A stretch of DNA of 52,629 bases, taken from NCBI RefSeq assembly GCF_020829595.1, contig NZ_JAIVFW010000056.1, positions 1 to 52,629 of the forward strand, given 5' to 3'. The first letter of the stretch is position 1. Every line of letters starts with the position of its first letter. Positions 1-9,128 of this stretch are shown one piece after another. Made by a program: the position numbers and the translations under genes. The notes below the pieces were generated by a model that did not search any database, was not told where the DNA came from, and worked only from the letters and a program-made list of their open reading frames with translations. The DNA is from Nostoc sp. CHAB 5844. GTDB taxonomy: Bacteria; Cyanobacteriota; Cyanobacteriia; Cyanobacteriales; Nostocaceae.

Positions 1-108
1 AGTGTCATTTGCGATGTCATTTGAGATGTCATTTAAAATGTCATCGCGTTTTTTTTTGAGATGACATTTCATATGACATTTGATATGACACTGGAAATGA
101 CATCTCAA
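1..108. repeat. Inverted pair of 12-bp-period ATGACA arrays
   Basis: Four TGTCAT cores lie at 3, 15, 27 and 39, exactly 12 bp apart. After a T-rich spacer (45-60), four ATGACA cores follow at 61, 73, 85 and 97, again exactly 12 bp apart. The two halves are inverted, so the block could fold into a long imperfect hairpin. The right half also reads as a 23-codon frame (61-132) of repeating Met-Thr-x-x ending MTSQRRSIGSR and a TAA. The 12-bp period equals four codons, so coding cannot be excluded. A related array lies at 452-513. The array may continue left of the window edge. Confidence 0.85.
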
Positions 109-155
109 AGGAGGAGTATAGGTTCCCGGTAAATAATCTACGGTTTAACAAAAAC

Positions 156-187
156 AACTCCCTGGAATTTAATCAAGGGAGTTTTAT
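156..187 (+). terminator. Rho-independent terminator after array 1
   Basis: AACTCCCT and AGGGAGTT form an 8-bp stem around a 12-nt loop, followed by a short T-rich run. It follows the plus-strand reading frame of the first ATGACA array, which suggests that the array region is transcribed rightwards. Confidence 0.6.
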
Positions 188-451
188 TGCTTATTCAATA
201 CAGGGTAAGCAAAAATACCTTACACCAGTTTTCGACTACTTACTGTCATAGCTTGTTTCAAGTCAGCTACCAGTTGAACAACATATTTACATCACTCCGA
301 TGGTTGCCCGTTAGCCGATTAATCCATCTTGTGACTCATCCACTTTTGACTACCAGTTATTAAGCTTGAATGAGGTACTTAGTTATAAAAACTTATTCTG
401 CATAGATGTCATTAGCCTGTTTTGATAACGCTGCTAAATTAAGGCATTTAA

Positions 452-513
452 ACATGACATCTCGAATGACATCTCATATGACACTTCGTATGACACTTTA
501 AATGACATTCCAC
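452..513. repeat. Second 12-bp-period ATGACA array
   Basis: ATGACA cores occur at 454, 466, 478, 490 and 502, exactly 12 bp apart, with variable bases in the last six positions of each unit. Read as protein this is Met-Thr-x-x repeated, broken by a TAA at 499. The last unit reopens as MTFHRRVIGKYV. The tail GGAGG..TATAGGT is shared with the first array, so both copies belong to one repeat family. The stretch 188-451 between the arrays holds no gene I can support. Confidence 0.8.
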
Positions 514-701
514 CGGAGGGTTATAGGTAAATATGTACTATATTGCTAGGATTTTCGCCCTTACCCTTTAGAAATTTGTGCTAATCCATTAAGGGACTAG
601 TAAAGGGTAAGGATATAAATTGACTTGAGTTATCGCCCCAATATCTCCTTACAGGGATTGAATAGTTAGGCGTACATATAGAGTACAAATCGCCAAAATA
701 A

Positions 702-787
702 CGGAGAGGCAGGGATTTGAACCCTGGTTCCCTTGTGAGGAAATCCGATTTCAAGTCGGACGCAATCGACCACTCTGCCACCTCTCC
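702..787 (-). tRNA. tRNA-Ser (anticodon UGA)
   Basis: On the minus strand the acceptor arms GGAGAGG (781-787) and CCTCTCC (703-709) pair and leave a G discriminator base at 702. The anticodon stem CCGA/TCGG encloses the loop CTTGAAA, giving anticodon TGA. The T-arm carries GGTTCAAATCC. The 86-nt length and long variable arm fit class II tRNA-Ser. CCA is not encoded. Confidence 0.95.
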
Positions 788-896
788 AGTAAAACTGTCG
801 AGCTACTGCTGACCCTATATTTTTTGGTGAGCAATAAAGCTGACAGATAATAATATATCTTACATCTAGGCAGGTTGCACTATTGAAGGCGAATAT

Positions 897-1817
897 CTAT
901 GACTCACTAGGTGAAAGCTCATACAAGATTTCCTCTGAGATTACCTGTAAATCTTTGCTTACCCAAACTAAGGCAGCTTGTGTGACGACACCTGCCTCTA
1001 AGTTAACAATGGAGAAATTACGCTGCTTGTGTCCTTCATTTTCTACAATCCTGGGGACGCTGGCTGCATTCAAGTAAATTGTTCCTTCTGGACTTCTAAA
1101 CACAGATTTGCGTAGCACTTTTTTAGTGTGCCGCAGAGTGTGGTGCATATGTCCAAAGGTTACTAAGGGAATGGTTTTACCAATGGTGAGGGTCTGAGAA
1201 ATGGCTTCGGCAAAATCTGGATCGCCAAAGTCGCCGCCTATAGGATGCCAATCTTTACCACAAGGGTCTTCTGGACGATCGCCTAACCCACTCGGCCCGT
1301 TATGACCGAGAAAAATAATTGCGTCGCCAGCAGCACTTTTGACCGCAGCCATAATTTTAGCTGCTGATTCTTCTAAATTCGTGACACCGTAGCGTTCTTT
1401 GCAGATGTCTGCAAATCTCCATTCTGGGCCACCCCAGCTAAAAGGACGGCCGCCAACTACTGTTAAATTCCATTCGGGAAAATCTAGCTTGCTGTAACCG
1501 ACATGGGCTGCACCCAATAAATCAAGTTGTTCTTGCACCCAGTCTTCTTGAGAGCGATCGTAGGGACACTTTTTTCGTCCCCATTCTGTAGCAGTGTACC
1601 AAGCATCGTGGTTGCCCATGACTGCTGCCTTGGGGATGTCCAGAGAAGCGATCGCTCTCACCACTTCCACTGATTCATTGCCAAAATCTCCCACAAATAG
1701 CACCAAATCAACACCCAAATGCTTGAGTGCAATGGCATCGTCCACTTCCCATTGGTCGTGAATATCTCCAACTACAGCAATTTTGAGAGTTTTTGATTGT
1801 TTTTTCTGAATGGTCAT
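897..1817 (-). CDS. Metallophosphoesterase, TIGR04168-like
   Basis: A calcineurin-like phosphoesterase of about 306 aa. The metal-binding motifs appear in order: VVGDIHDQW (D-x-H) near the N terminus, FVGDFGNE, MGNHDAWY, FLGHNGPSG and a C-terminal GHMHH. The layout matches the cyanobacterial and plant family TIGR04168; the substrate is unknown. I chose the ATG at 1817 because AAGGAAGG lies about 6 nt upstream. An in-frame GTG at 1907 would add 30 residues without conserved motifs and has no ribosome-binding site. It stands alone between the tRNA and a long AT-rich gap. The fold is secure; the function is not. Confidence 0.85.
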   Translation of the reverse strand: MTIQKKQSKTLKIAVVGDIHDQWEVDDAIALKHLGVDLVLFVGDFGNESVEVVRAIASLDIPKAAVMGNHDAWYTATEWGRKKCPYDRSQEDWVQEQLDLLGAAHVGYSKLDFPEWNLTVVGGRPFSWGGPEWRFADICKERYGVTNLEESAAKIMAAVKSAAGDAIIFLGHNGPSGLGDRPEDPCGKDWHPIGGDFGDPDFAEAISQTLTIGKTIPLVTFGHMHHTLRHTKKVLRKSVFRSPEGTIYLNAASVPRIVENEGHKQRNFSIVNLEAGVVTQAALVWVSKDLQVISEEILYELSPSES

Positions 1818-2254
1818 GCCGCCTTCCTTGCTGTCTATCTCCAGCATAGGAAACTCAGCCAAATTTGAACACAATCTTTCCAAGAGTGTAGAAGAGAACA
1901 CTGGCACTCAAGCGATCGCTCAACCATAATGTTATGTACGGTAATTATTTTTTATTGGTTTAAGACCTAAACATTAAGGAATAAATATTCTCTATCCTGG
2001 GCATTGATTACTATTTTTTCCTAAATTAAGAGTTTAATTTAAGATTTCATCTTTATTAACTGAATCATAAATTTTTTACTTTTCAAGTAAGCTATTATTT
2101 GGTGACTTTAGTAGGATAACCGTACTGAATTAGCGCACAATCTCTACCTGATAAATATGTGTTTGGGTGGATACAATCAGTGTGTGGCTTAAGTAATGCT
2201 GTTGTTGAGAAAAGCTTAAAAAAATTCATACAGCATTAATAGGAGAGCATAGAT
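1818..2254. other. AT-rich intergenic region upstream of htpX
   Basis: About 440 bp between divergent genes. It holds a HIP1 site near 1911 and AT-rich DNA. I see no gene, clear hairpin or confident promoter. It must contain the promoters of both flanking genes. Confidence 0.5.
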
Positions 2255-3121
2255 ATGGGAAATCAATTTAAAACAGTTGCTTTGCTGGCTGCGCTCAGTG
2301 GTTTATTAATTGCCATAAGTTACTGGGCGATTGGTGGCACTAGCGGCTTAATTATAGGCATTGGTTTAGCAGCAGTAACTAATCTATTTTCTTGGTATCA
2401 ATCAGATAAGATTGCATTAGCCGTATATCGCGCCCAGCCAGTCAGTGCAGCAGAAGCACCAGGACTGTATCGGATGGTGGAAAAATTAGCTGCACGCGCT
2501 AACATTCCGATGCCAGCAGTTTATATCGTTAAGAGCCAAACTGCTAACGCTTTTGCAACAGGACGCGATCCAGAACACGCTGCGGTTGCTGTTACTGAAG
2601 GTATTTTAAATATTCTGCCAGAAGACGAATTAGAAGGTGTAATCGCCCACGAACTGACTCACATCATTAATCGTGATACCTTAACCCAAGCAGTAGCTGC
2701 TACCATTGCCGGCGCTATCTCTTTCCTAGCACAAATGGTAAGTTACGGTTTGTGGTTTAGCGGTGGTTCACGCGATGATGACAGAGGCGGTAATCCGTTA
2801 GGAATACTGTTAACCGTCTTGTTAGCACCAATAGCTGCAACAGTAATTCAACTAGGCATTTCTCGCACACGGGAATTCTCCGCTGATGCTGGTTCTGCCA
2901 GATTAACTGGTAATCCTCGTGCATTAGCCCGCGCCCTGCAAAGATTAGAAGCGACAGCACGACAGTTACCTTTAAATGCTAATCCAGCTTTTGAACCACT
3001 ATTAATTATCAATCCTATCTCTGGGAAGTTTTTGGGTAACTTGTTTTCTAGTCACCCCAACACAGAAACACGAGTTGAACAATTGCTGAAATTAGAACAA
3101 CAACTGTCAACAAAATATTAG
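2255..3121 (+). CDS. htpX: Zinc metalloprotease HtpX (M48 family)
   Basis: A 288-aa membrane protease. Two N-terminal hydrophobic segments (about 8-43) precede the zinc site HELTH (132-136), followed by hydrophobic segments around 145-200. SRTREFSADAG near 205 supplies the third zinc ligand Glu. Length and layout match bacterial HtpX, which degrades misfolded membrane proteins with FtsH. GGAGAG precedes the ATG. The next gene starts 53 bp later on the same strand, so the two are probably co-transcribed. The family call is firm; the physiological role is inferred from the family. Confidence 0.93.
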   Translation: MGNQFKTVALLAALSGLLIAISYWAIGGTSGLIIGIGLAAVTNLFSWYQSDKIALAVYRAQPVSAAEAPGLYRMVEKLAARANIPMPAVYIVKSQTANAFATGRDPEHAAVAVTEGILNILPEDELEGVIAHELTHIINRDTLTQAVAATIAGAISFLAQMVSYGLWFSGGSRDDDRGGNPLGILLTVLLAPIAATVIQLGISRTREFSADAGSARLTGNPRALARALQRLEATARQLPLNANPAFEPLLIINPISGKFLGNLFSSHPNTETRVEQLLKLEQQLSTKY

Positions 3122-3174
3122 TAATTTGTCATTCGTCCTTTGTTTGGAAACTTAATTAAGAGGATGTTGTAACT

Positions 3175-3579
3175 ATGACTGGTAATAATTTTGAACCCAT
3201 TGAATCTACTGTAGTTGTAGAAATCAGTTCTCAAACTAACGAAATGGTGGAAGCTGAAATGGCTGGTGAGACTGATGAAGTGAAGCACGAAACCAAAGCT
3301 TTAATTGAAGCACTCAAAAGACGCGCCCAAGCTGAAGCAGAGTCTGCTGGTACTCTCACCCGTGAAACTTATTTAAATGCTGTACGCCAAGCAAGACAAG
3401 CCATTGAAGGCGAAAAACTAATTGAACGCGATCGCTTAGAACACGCCTGGGTAGTTATCCAAGAAGAAGCCGAGGAAAATTGGCACTTACTCTGGAAAGA
3501 AGTTGCTGATTTTGGCGATCGCCTCCAAAGTGCAGCAAAAGCCGCCTGGGAAGCTTTTAACGCCCCTCGTACTCACTAA
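3175..3579 (+). CDS. Conserved hypothetical helical protein
   Basis: A 134-aa acidic, soluble, mostly helical protein with a coiled-coil look: alternating Glu/Ala/Lys and the segment RETYLNAVRQARQAIEGEK. There are no membrane segments and no catalytic motif I recognise. AGAGGATG lies upstream of the ATG. It sits 53 bp after htpX and is followed by a terminator, so it may form a two-gene operon with the protease. I do not recognise the family. Confidence 0.7.
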   Translation: MTGNNFEPIESTVVVEISSQTNEMVEAEMAGETDEVKHETKALIEALKRRAQAEAESAGTLTRETYLNAVRQARQAIEGEKLIERDRLEHAWVVIQEEAEENWHLLWKEVADFGDRLQSAAKAAWEAFNAPRTH

Positions 3580-3612
3580 TTAAGTAGATTTATTTCATAA
3601 AATCTTTGTAGG

Positions 3613-3638
3613 TGGGCATCTTGCCTGCCCATTTTTTT
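3613..3638 (+). terminator. Terminator between convergent genes
   Basis: TGGGCA and TGCCCA form a stem around a 7-nt loop, followed by seven Ts. It ends the htpX transcript and lies against the stop codon of the convergent pentapeptide-repeat gene. Confidence 0.75.
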
Positions 3639-5700
3639 AACCCAAACCCAAAAATTTAGAAATCAACGGCAACAGTTTACTACCTGCCTCAACCAATGTA
3701 GCTGTAGTGGGTAAACTAGCGATCGTTCCTTTTAAAATCTTCATTGCCGTTTTAGCCGCCTTTTGCATTGCCCCCTCTTGAGGATTTTTCCCCGCTTCCG
3801 CTAAAGCTTGTACTTGTTCTAATGCCTCAGCTTTATCTTCTGAAGCTAAATCTTTTTCAGCCTCAATTGCTGCTTGTAATTGCTCTAATAATTCTTTAAT
3901 TCCTGGTTTATCTGATTCAGGTGAAGATGGTAACTGATTAATAGTATTTGTCACTGTACCACTAATTTCACCTAAATTGACTGTGCCGCTATTATTAAAA
4001 TCTCCGCCGATACTGCCAATTTCAATTTTACGACTAGAATCATTAACGTTAGTCATATTTTTATTCTCTACTTTATTATCAACTTGAACATTAATTGGCT
4101 TATTTGCTAACAAGCCAATGATTTCTTTCATATCTGCACTTTGTTGGCGATAAATGACTATTTGTTCATCTTTAGCTTGTAGTTGTGCTTTATATTTTTC
4201 TTCTACAGCTTGCAGTGCCAATTGATAATTTTGTGTAAAATCACTATGAATCTTTTCTTTATCAGCATCAGCAGGTACTGCGACCTTAACGACAACTACC
4301 CCATCACCTTTGTTTTCAATACTCTGAATTACTAATTCCGTGTCTTCATTTTGGACTTGCACTTTTTTAAAGGCAGCAACAAAAGCTTTCCAATCAATGC
4401 CATCGCGGAAAATTAAATCAACAGTGTTTACAACTTCTTCAAAGAGTTTAGTAAATTCTCCTGGTTGAAAATCGCCACTACTAGGACGGCGTTCTCTATC
4501 ATCAGTTCCAGGCTTGGTATTTTCTAGAAGATAAATGAAGCGACAATCAACATTATCTAATTTAGTTGTACTTTCAATATTCCATGCCTCTACACAAGCA
4601 CCAGTCATTTGGGCATTAGAAAAATCAGTACCTACAGCTTGAGCTAGAGTTAAATTTGCCCACCCTAAACAAGCTCTTTGAAATGTTGCTTCAGTGATAT
4701 CAGCGTCTTTAAGATTAGCTTCTTTTAAATCTGCGCCTCTAAGGTTTGCACCTTTTAGATTTGCACCAGGATATTTTTTATTTCTACCATTTAAAGTAAC
4801 TAGCAAATTGAGAATATCTCGTTTAGCTAATATTGAATCGCCTACTCTGGCAAGGTCAAGTTTTTTAGCTTCATAAAAACGAGTACGTGTCAGGTTAGCT
4901 TTGCGGAAATCTGTGTTTTTGAGAGTCGCACGAGTAAAGTTAGCATCAGTTAAATCAGCATTACGAAAACTGGTTCCACCTATGGCAGCAAAGGCAACTG
5001 CAAATGAGCAAACCCAAGCATCTTTTTCATTTTCTGTTAAGCTACGCCAGCCAATATAAGTACTAAATAAAGTGAAGGCTAATGTAAAGGCTACGTTACC
5101 GCCAAAGGTTATCATAGATACTCCGCCAAAGATTACAGCCAAAATCCCAGCTACAGCTAAGGTTCCAGCTATAGCTAAGGTTCCAGCTATAGCTAATGTT
5201 CCACCCACAGCTAAGGCTCCAGCTACAGCTAAGGTTTGGGAGAAGGCTCCTGTGAAGACTGCCGCAAAAGCTTCTACGAAAGTTCCGGCTCCAGTTCCGA
5301 CTATGACTACGGTACTTGCTCCAGCAATTGCTCCAACTCCTAATGCTATTGTTAAACCTTTATGAACAGTAACAACACAAAAGACTGTGTAAAAAATAAA
5401 GCAGACTATTCCTCCAAAAAAGTTTTCAGTGTCGCTAGGAAGAAAAATACCTGCTACTAATAAACCAATAATGATTGAAAAATAACTGGATATGGCTGAC
5501 ATTAGCCATGAGGCTATAACCAACTCAACAGTCCCACGTCTCTGTAACCCAGCTTTAGCGCCGGTAAAATTAGCTCCTTTGAGAATAGCATTAGTAAAGT
5601 TAGCGCCTCTAATATCTGCACCGCTAAAATTAGCACCAGTCAGGTCTTGACCTTTAAATGAACGACCTCGCAAGTTTTGACCGGAGTAGTTTGGCGGCAT
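3637..5700 (-). CDS. Membrane pentapeptide-repeat protein
   Basis: About 687 aa. An N-terminal block of A(D/N)LxX pentapeptides (GANFSGADIRGANF and similar) is followed by a long hydrophobic region of several membrane segments, more pentapeptides (ANLKGANLRGADLKEANL), and a charged C-terminal part with a Gly/Asn-rich strip (IGSIGGDFNNSGTVNLGEIS) before a helical end. Pentapeptides build right-handed quadrilateral beta-helices. Cyanobacteria have many such proteins, mostly of unknown role. I prefer the ATG at 5700 (MPPNYSG); a TTG at 5739 would add 13 residues. The hydrophobic part contains six-residue repeats such as AIAGTL, matching the DNA repeat at 5147-5236. Confidence 0.85.
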   Translation of the reverse strand: MPPNYSGQNLRGRSFKGQDLTGANFSGADIRGANFTNAILKGANFTGAKAGLQRRGTVELVIASWLMSAISSYFSIIIGLLVAGIFLPSDTENFFGGIVCFIFYTVFCVVTVHKGLTIALGVGAIAGASTVVIVGTGAGTFVEAFAAVFTGAFSQTLAVAGALAVGGTLAIAGTLAIAGTLAVAGILAVIFGGVSMITFGGNVAFTLAFTLFSTYIGWRSLTENEKDAWVCSFAVAFAAIGGTSFRNADLTDANFTRATLKNTDFRKANLTRTRFYEAKKLDLARVGDSILAKRDILNLLVTLNGRNKKYPGANLKGANLRGADLKEANLKDADITEATFQRACLGWANLTLAQAVGTDFSNAQMTGACVEAWNIESTTKLDNVDCRFIYLLENTKPGTDDRERRPSSGDFQPGEFTKLFEEVVNTVDLIFRDGIDWKAFVAAFKKVQVQNEDTELVIQSIENKGDGVVVVKVAVPADADKEKIHSDFTQNYQLALQAVEEKYKAQLQAKDEQIVIYRQQSADMKEIIGLLANKPINVQVDNKVENKNMTNVNDSSRKIEIGSIGGDFNNSGTVNLGEISGTVTNTINQLPSSPESDKPGIKELLEQLQAAIEAEKDLASEDKAEALEQVQALAEAGKNPQEGAMQKAAKTAMKILKGTIASLPTTATLVEAGSKLLPLISKFLGLG
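5147..5236. repeat. Five in-frame 18-bp tandem repeats
   Basis: Five copies of a unit resembling CCAGCTATAGCTAAGGTT run head to tail inside the membrane region of the pentapeptide-repeat gene. Each encodes six residues (AVAGTL or AIAGTL types) of a transmembrane helix, so copy-number change would alter helix length without breaking the frame. Confidence 0.85.
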
Positions 5701-5896
5701 AATTGCGTTACTAAGGATTAATACTGAGATTTTATACAACTTGGCTGTGTAATATTTCGAATTTTCTCAAGATTTGGTTAAATTTATTTGTCATCACTCT
5801 AAGATGGTGCGATAGAGTTACTTTTATTTTCTCTAACGCTCAGGTCTTGCCATTACCTTAAAATACCTGACTACAAAACTAAATAATTTACTAAAC

Positions 5897-6181
5897 ATGA
5901 GTCAATTATTATTTGAGTGGGATAACGAAAAAAATAAAATCAATCAAAAAAAGCACGGTGTTTCATTTGAAGAAGCAAAATCAGTATTTTATGATGATAA
6001 TGCAATTGAATTCTGGGATGAAGATCATTCTCAGGCAGAAGACCGATTTTTATTACTGGGTAGAAGCTCAAAAATGCGAATATTACTAATTGTTCATTGT
6101 TACCGAGAAGCAGAATCTATAATCAGAATTATTTCAGCCCGAAAGGCTACTCAAAAAGAAAGTCAACAATATCGAGGATAA
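5897..6181 (+). CDS. brnT: BrnT-family ribonuclease toxin (DUF497)
   Basis: A 94-aa protein with the BrnT signature: FEWDNEKNKINQKKHGVSFEEAKSVF at the N terminus (quoted in part: FEWDNEK, KKHGVSFEEA), a central RFLLLGRSSKMRILLIVHC and a C-terminal IRIISARKAT. BrnT toxins are RelE-fold ribonucleases that block translation and are neutralised by BrnA. The stop codon lies 4 bp before the next ATG, the usual toxin-first order for this module. Type II TA modules commonly autoregulate through the antitoxin. The family call is strong; activity is untested. Confidence 0.88.
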   Translation: MSQLLFEWDNEKNKINQKKHGVSFEEAKSVFYDDNAIEFWDEDHSQAEDRFLLLGRSSKMRILLIVHCYREAESIIRIISARKATQKESQQYRG

Positions 6182-6185
6182 AAGA

Positions 6186-6392
6186 ATGAAGCCAGAATAT
6201 GACCTTGCTAATATGAAAAGTCGTCCTAATCCTTATGCTAAACAGCTAAAGCAACAAGTCATTTTACCTTTGGGAATTGATGTAATTGAATTTTTTCAAA
6301 AGAAGGCAGAAGAAAAAGGTATTTCTTATCAAGAATTAATTAATTTATACCTTCAAGATTGTGTACTGAGTCAGCGTGATCTATCTTTTTAA
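6186..6392 (+). CDS. brnA: BrnA/CopG-like antitoxin
   Basis: A 68-aa protein containing NPYAKQLKQQVILPLGIDVIEFF and GISYQELINLYL, the ribbon-helix-helix pattern of BrnA and CopG antitoxins (beta strand QQVILPL, then two helices). CGAGG near the end of the toxin gene serves as its ribosome-binding site. The 4-bp gap implies translational coupling to BrnT. It probably binds BrnT and the module promoter. Some annotators would call it only a CopG-family antitoxin. Confidence 0.8.
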   Translation: MKPEYDLANMKSRPNPYAKQLKQQVILPLGIDVIEFFQKKAEEKGISYQELINLYLQDCVLSQRDLSF

Positions 6393-6455
6393 CCAGTATA
6401 GTCCGTTAGCCTTTGGCGTAAGACCAATTTGAAAAAATAATGATGGGGAGGAAGA

Positions 6456-6686
6456 ATGAATTATCGCTACAGTATGGTTATTCAATGGTCAGATGAAGAC
6501 AACTGCTATTTAGTTCACTTACCGGAATTTCTGTGGCAAAAATACCATACCCACGGCAAAACTTACGAAGAAGCTGCGAAACATGGACAAGAAGTAATTG
6601 AATCTCTGATTGAATGGTATCAAGAGCAAGGCAAAGTCTTACCCGAAGCGATCGCTTTACCTGAAAAGCCGTTAAAAGTAGCGTAG
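6456..6686 (+). CDS. HicB-family antitoxin-like protein, without a toxin
   Basis: A 76-aa HicB-type partial RNase-H fold protein: YSMVIQWSDEDNCYLVHLPEF, then the HTHGKTYEEAAKHGQEVIESLIEW helix. The typical SxPxxPGC is replaced by HLPEFLWQK. A strong GGGGAGGAAG precedes the ATG. No HicA follows directly; the next gene is a second HicB with its own HicA. It may be an orphan antitoxin or a protein of other function using the HicB fold. Confidence 0.78.
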   Translation: MNYRYSMVIQWSDEDNCYLVHLPEFLWQKYHTHGKTYEEAAKHGQEVIESLIEWYQEQGKVLPEAIALPEKPLKVA

Positions 6687-6736
6687 ACTTTGGCATCTTC
6701 TAAAATTAGATTACCCCACAAAATGATAATTTCAAG

Positions 6737-6952
6737 ATGACTAGAGAATTTAACGTAATTATCGAACGAGATTCTGATGGTTACTTTGTCGCATCTGTAC
6801 CTAGTCTGGCTGGATGTCACACCCAAGCTAAATCTTTAGACGAACTGATGGAGCGTATAAAAGAAGCTATTGAACTTTGCTTAGAACTGGAACTGGAACA
6901 AGCTGAAGCATTAGAGTTTGTCGGTGTGCAAAGAATTTCTATTCAAGTATGA
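6737..6952 (+). CDS. hicB: HicB antitoxin
   Basis: A 71-aa classic HicB: FNVIIERDSDGYFVASVPSLAGCHTQAKSLDELMERIKEAIELCLE, of which the diagnostic part is VPSLAGCHTQ. It lacks the C-terminal DNA-binding extension found in longer HicB proteins. Its last codons overlap the next gene by 4 bp (ATGA), so antitoxin and toxin are translationally coupled. It should neutralise the adjoining HicA. Confidence 0.9.
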   Translation: MTREFNVIIERDSDGYFVASVPSLAGCHTQAKSLDELMERIKEAIELCLELELEQAEALEFVGVQRISIQV

Positions 6953-7173
6953 GCAAACTGCCGAGTCTAACTGGGAGAAAAGTAATTACAGCCTTAGAAA
7001 AAGTCGGTTTTGAAGTAGCAAGAATCAGAGGCAGTCATCATATTTTGATACATAGTGATGGCCGTCGAACTGTGGTTCCAGTACATTCTGGTGAAACAAT
7101 TGGTTCTGGTTTGTTAGCTCAGATACTCCGTGACTGCCAATTAAACCGTGAGGAATTTAGAGAATTACTGTAA
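6949..7173 (+). CDS. hicA: HicA toxin (mRNA interferase)
   Basis: A 74-aa HicA with a dsRBD-like fold: KVITALEKVGFEVARIRGSHHILIH with the catalytic His in GSHHIL, then VVPVHSGETIGSGLLAQILRD. HicA cleaves mRNA and is held by HicB. The start overlaps hicB by 4 bp. The motif is complete, so the toxin looks intact. The next gene, aspS, begins about 150 bp downstream. Confidence 0.9.
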   Translation: MSKLPSLTGRKVITALEKVGFEVARIRGSHHILIHSDGRRTVVPVHSGETIGSGLLAQILRDCQLNREEFRELL

Positions 7174-7320
7174 CAATACGCTAGTGCTATATTGAGGTTT
7201 TAGATTCTCATGGAATGAGATTATGCTAACTGTCCTTCAATTAGATACGATTGATGCTAGATAATGGGAAAGCTTTGATTTTTATTGACCCATCTAGCCC
7301 GGAAGAACAGATTAACTACT

Positions 7321-9108
7321 ATGCGAACTCACTATTGCGGCGAACTCCGAAAAGAAGATATTGGAGAAACTGTTACCTTGTACGGATGGGTAGACCGTCG
7401 CCGCGATCATGGGGGCGTGATATTCTTAGATTTACGCGATCGCTCTGGAACTGTCCAAATTGTCAGCGATCCGCAACGCACCCCCAATTCCTACGAGCCA
7501 GCCAATGCTCTGCGGAATGAATACGTCGTCGAAATTACCGGCAGAGTAACGCAACGTCCTGAAGAATCTCTGAATACCCGCATTCCCACAGGTGAAGTAG
7601 AAATCTATGCGGATAAAATTACCTTGCTGAATGCTGTCCGTAAGCAGCTACCGTTCCAGGTTTCCAGTGCGGACACCGAATCGGTACGGGAAGACTTGAG
7701 ACTAAAATACCGTTATTTGGATTTACGGCGCGATCGCATGGCGCAAAATATGCAACTGCGTCATCAAGTCGTCAAAGCCATGCGTCGCTACCTAGAAGAC
7801 ACAGAAAATTTTATCGAAGTTGAAACTCCAGTTCTTACCCGTTCCACTCCCGAAGGTGCGCGGGACTATGTTCTACCCAGTCGCGTCAACCCTGGTGAAT
7901 GGTTTGCTTTACCTCAATCACCGCAACTATTTAAACAAATTCTGATGGTATCTGGTATGGACAGATATTATCAAATTGCCCGTTGCTTTCGGGATGAAGA
8001 TTTACGCGCCGACAGACAACCAGAGTTCACCCAATTAGACATGGAAATGAGTTTCATGTCTCAAGAAGAAATTATTGAACTCAACGAAAAACTAGTTTGT
8101 CATATTTTCAAAACAGTTAAAAGTATTGAGTTACCCCATCCCTTCCCCCGCCTTACCTACGCAGAAGCAATGGCACGTTATGGTAGTGATAAACCCGATA
8201 CCCGCTATAGTTTGGAATTAGTCGATGTTTCCGATGTTCTCAAAGACTCTGGTTTCAAAGTCTTTAAAGATGCTGTGGCTCACGGTGGTATCGTCAAAAT
8301 CCTTCCTATCCCCAATGGTAACGAGCAAATTTCTAATGTCCGCATTAAACCAGGCGGCGACATCTTTAAAGAAGCGAGTGAAACTGGAGCTAGAGGTCTA
8401 GCTTACATTCGCGTTAGAGAAGACGGCGAAATTGACACCATCGGTGCAATTAAAGACAACCTCACAGCCGAACAAAAAGCCGAAATTCTCCACCGCACAG
8501 GTGCAAAAGCTGGACATTTGTTATTGTTTGGCGCTGGTGATGCTCCTACTGTTAATAAAACTTTAGATAGATTACGGCAATTCGTTGCTAGAGAATTTGG
8601 GTTAATCGATCCCGAAAAACTCAACTTGTTATGGATTGTTGATTTTCCCATGTTTGAGTGGAATGCTGACGAAAAGCGCTTAGAAGCATTACACCACCCA
8701 TTCACCGCACCCCATCCTGAAGATTTGCACGACTTAAAAATCGCCCGCGCCCAAGCTTACGATTTAGTATTTAACGGCTTTGAAGTTGGCGGTGGAAGTC
8801 TGCGGATTTATCAACGGGAAATTCAAGAACAGGTGTTTGAAACCATTGGCTTGTCGCCAGAAGAAGCCCAAAGTAAATTTGGTTTCCTACTAGAAGCCTT
8901 TGAATACGGTACACCGCCACATGGTGGTATCGCCTACGGTTTAGATCGTTTGGTGATGTTACTAGCTGGCGAAGAATCTATCCGCGATGTCATTGCTTTT
9001 CCGAAGACACAACAAGCCCGTTGTTTGTTAACAGATGCGCCTTCTGGGGTAGATGTTAAGCAATTAAAAGAATTGCACGTTGCTTCAACATACAAACCCA
9101 AATCTTAA
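7321..9108 (+). CDS. aspS: Aspartyl-tRNA synthetase
   Basis: A 595-aa class IIb synthetase that charges tRNA with aspartate. The N-terminal OB-fold anticodon domain ([20 protein letters not shown]) is followed by the catalytic core with motif 2 ([18 protein letters not shown]), the bacterial GAD insertion in the middle, and motif 3 ([14 protein letters not shown]). I start at the ATG encoding MRTHYCGEL; an in-frame TTG at 7285 would add 12 poorly supported residues. GGAAGAA lies about 13 nt upstream. Full bacterial length. An essential gene next to a TA cluster. Confidence 0.97.
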   Translation: MRTHYCGELRKEDIGETVTLYGWVDRRRDHGGVIFLDLRDRSGTVQIVSDPQRTPNSYEPANALRNEYVVEITGRVTQRPEESLNTRIPTGEVEIYADKITLLNAVRKQLPFQVSSADTESVREDLRLKYRYLDLRRDRMAQNMQLRHQVVKAMRRYLEDTENFIEVETPVLTRSTPEGARDYVLPSRVNPGEWFALPQSPQLFKQILMVSGMDRYYQIARCFRDEDLRADRQPEFTQLDMEMSFMSQEEIIELNEKLVCHIFKTVKSIELPHPFPRLTYAEAMARYGSDKPDTRYSLELVDVSDVLKDSGFKVFKDAVAHGGIVKILPIPNGNEQISNVRIKPGGDIFKEASETGARGLAYIRVREDGEIDTIGAIKDNLTAEQKAEILHRTGAKAGHLLLFGAGDAPTVNKTLDRLRQFVAREFGLIDPEKLNLLWIVDFPMFEWNADEKRLEALHHPFTAPHPEDLHDLKIARAQAYDLVFNGFEVGGGSLRIYQREIQEQVFETIGLSPEEAQSKFGFLLEAFEYGTPPHGGIAYGLDRLVMLLAGEESIRDVIAFPKTQQARCLLTDAPSGVDVKQLKELHVASTYKPKS

Positions 9109-9128
9109 CAAAGCTCAAGGGGATTATA

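Noticed and set aside
1-513. CRISPR array
   Set aside because: The units are 12 bp with no unique spacers of 30-40 bp, part of the array is inverted, and no cas genes are present.
581-781. 66-codon minus-strand frame
   Set aside because: It runs over the tRNA-Ser gene and has no ribosome-binding site or protein-like composition.
5072-5365. Ala/Pro/Lys-rich 97-codon plus-strand frame
   Set aside because: It is the antisense shadow of the hydrophobic repeat region of the pentapeptide-repeat gene.
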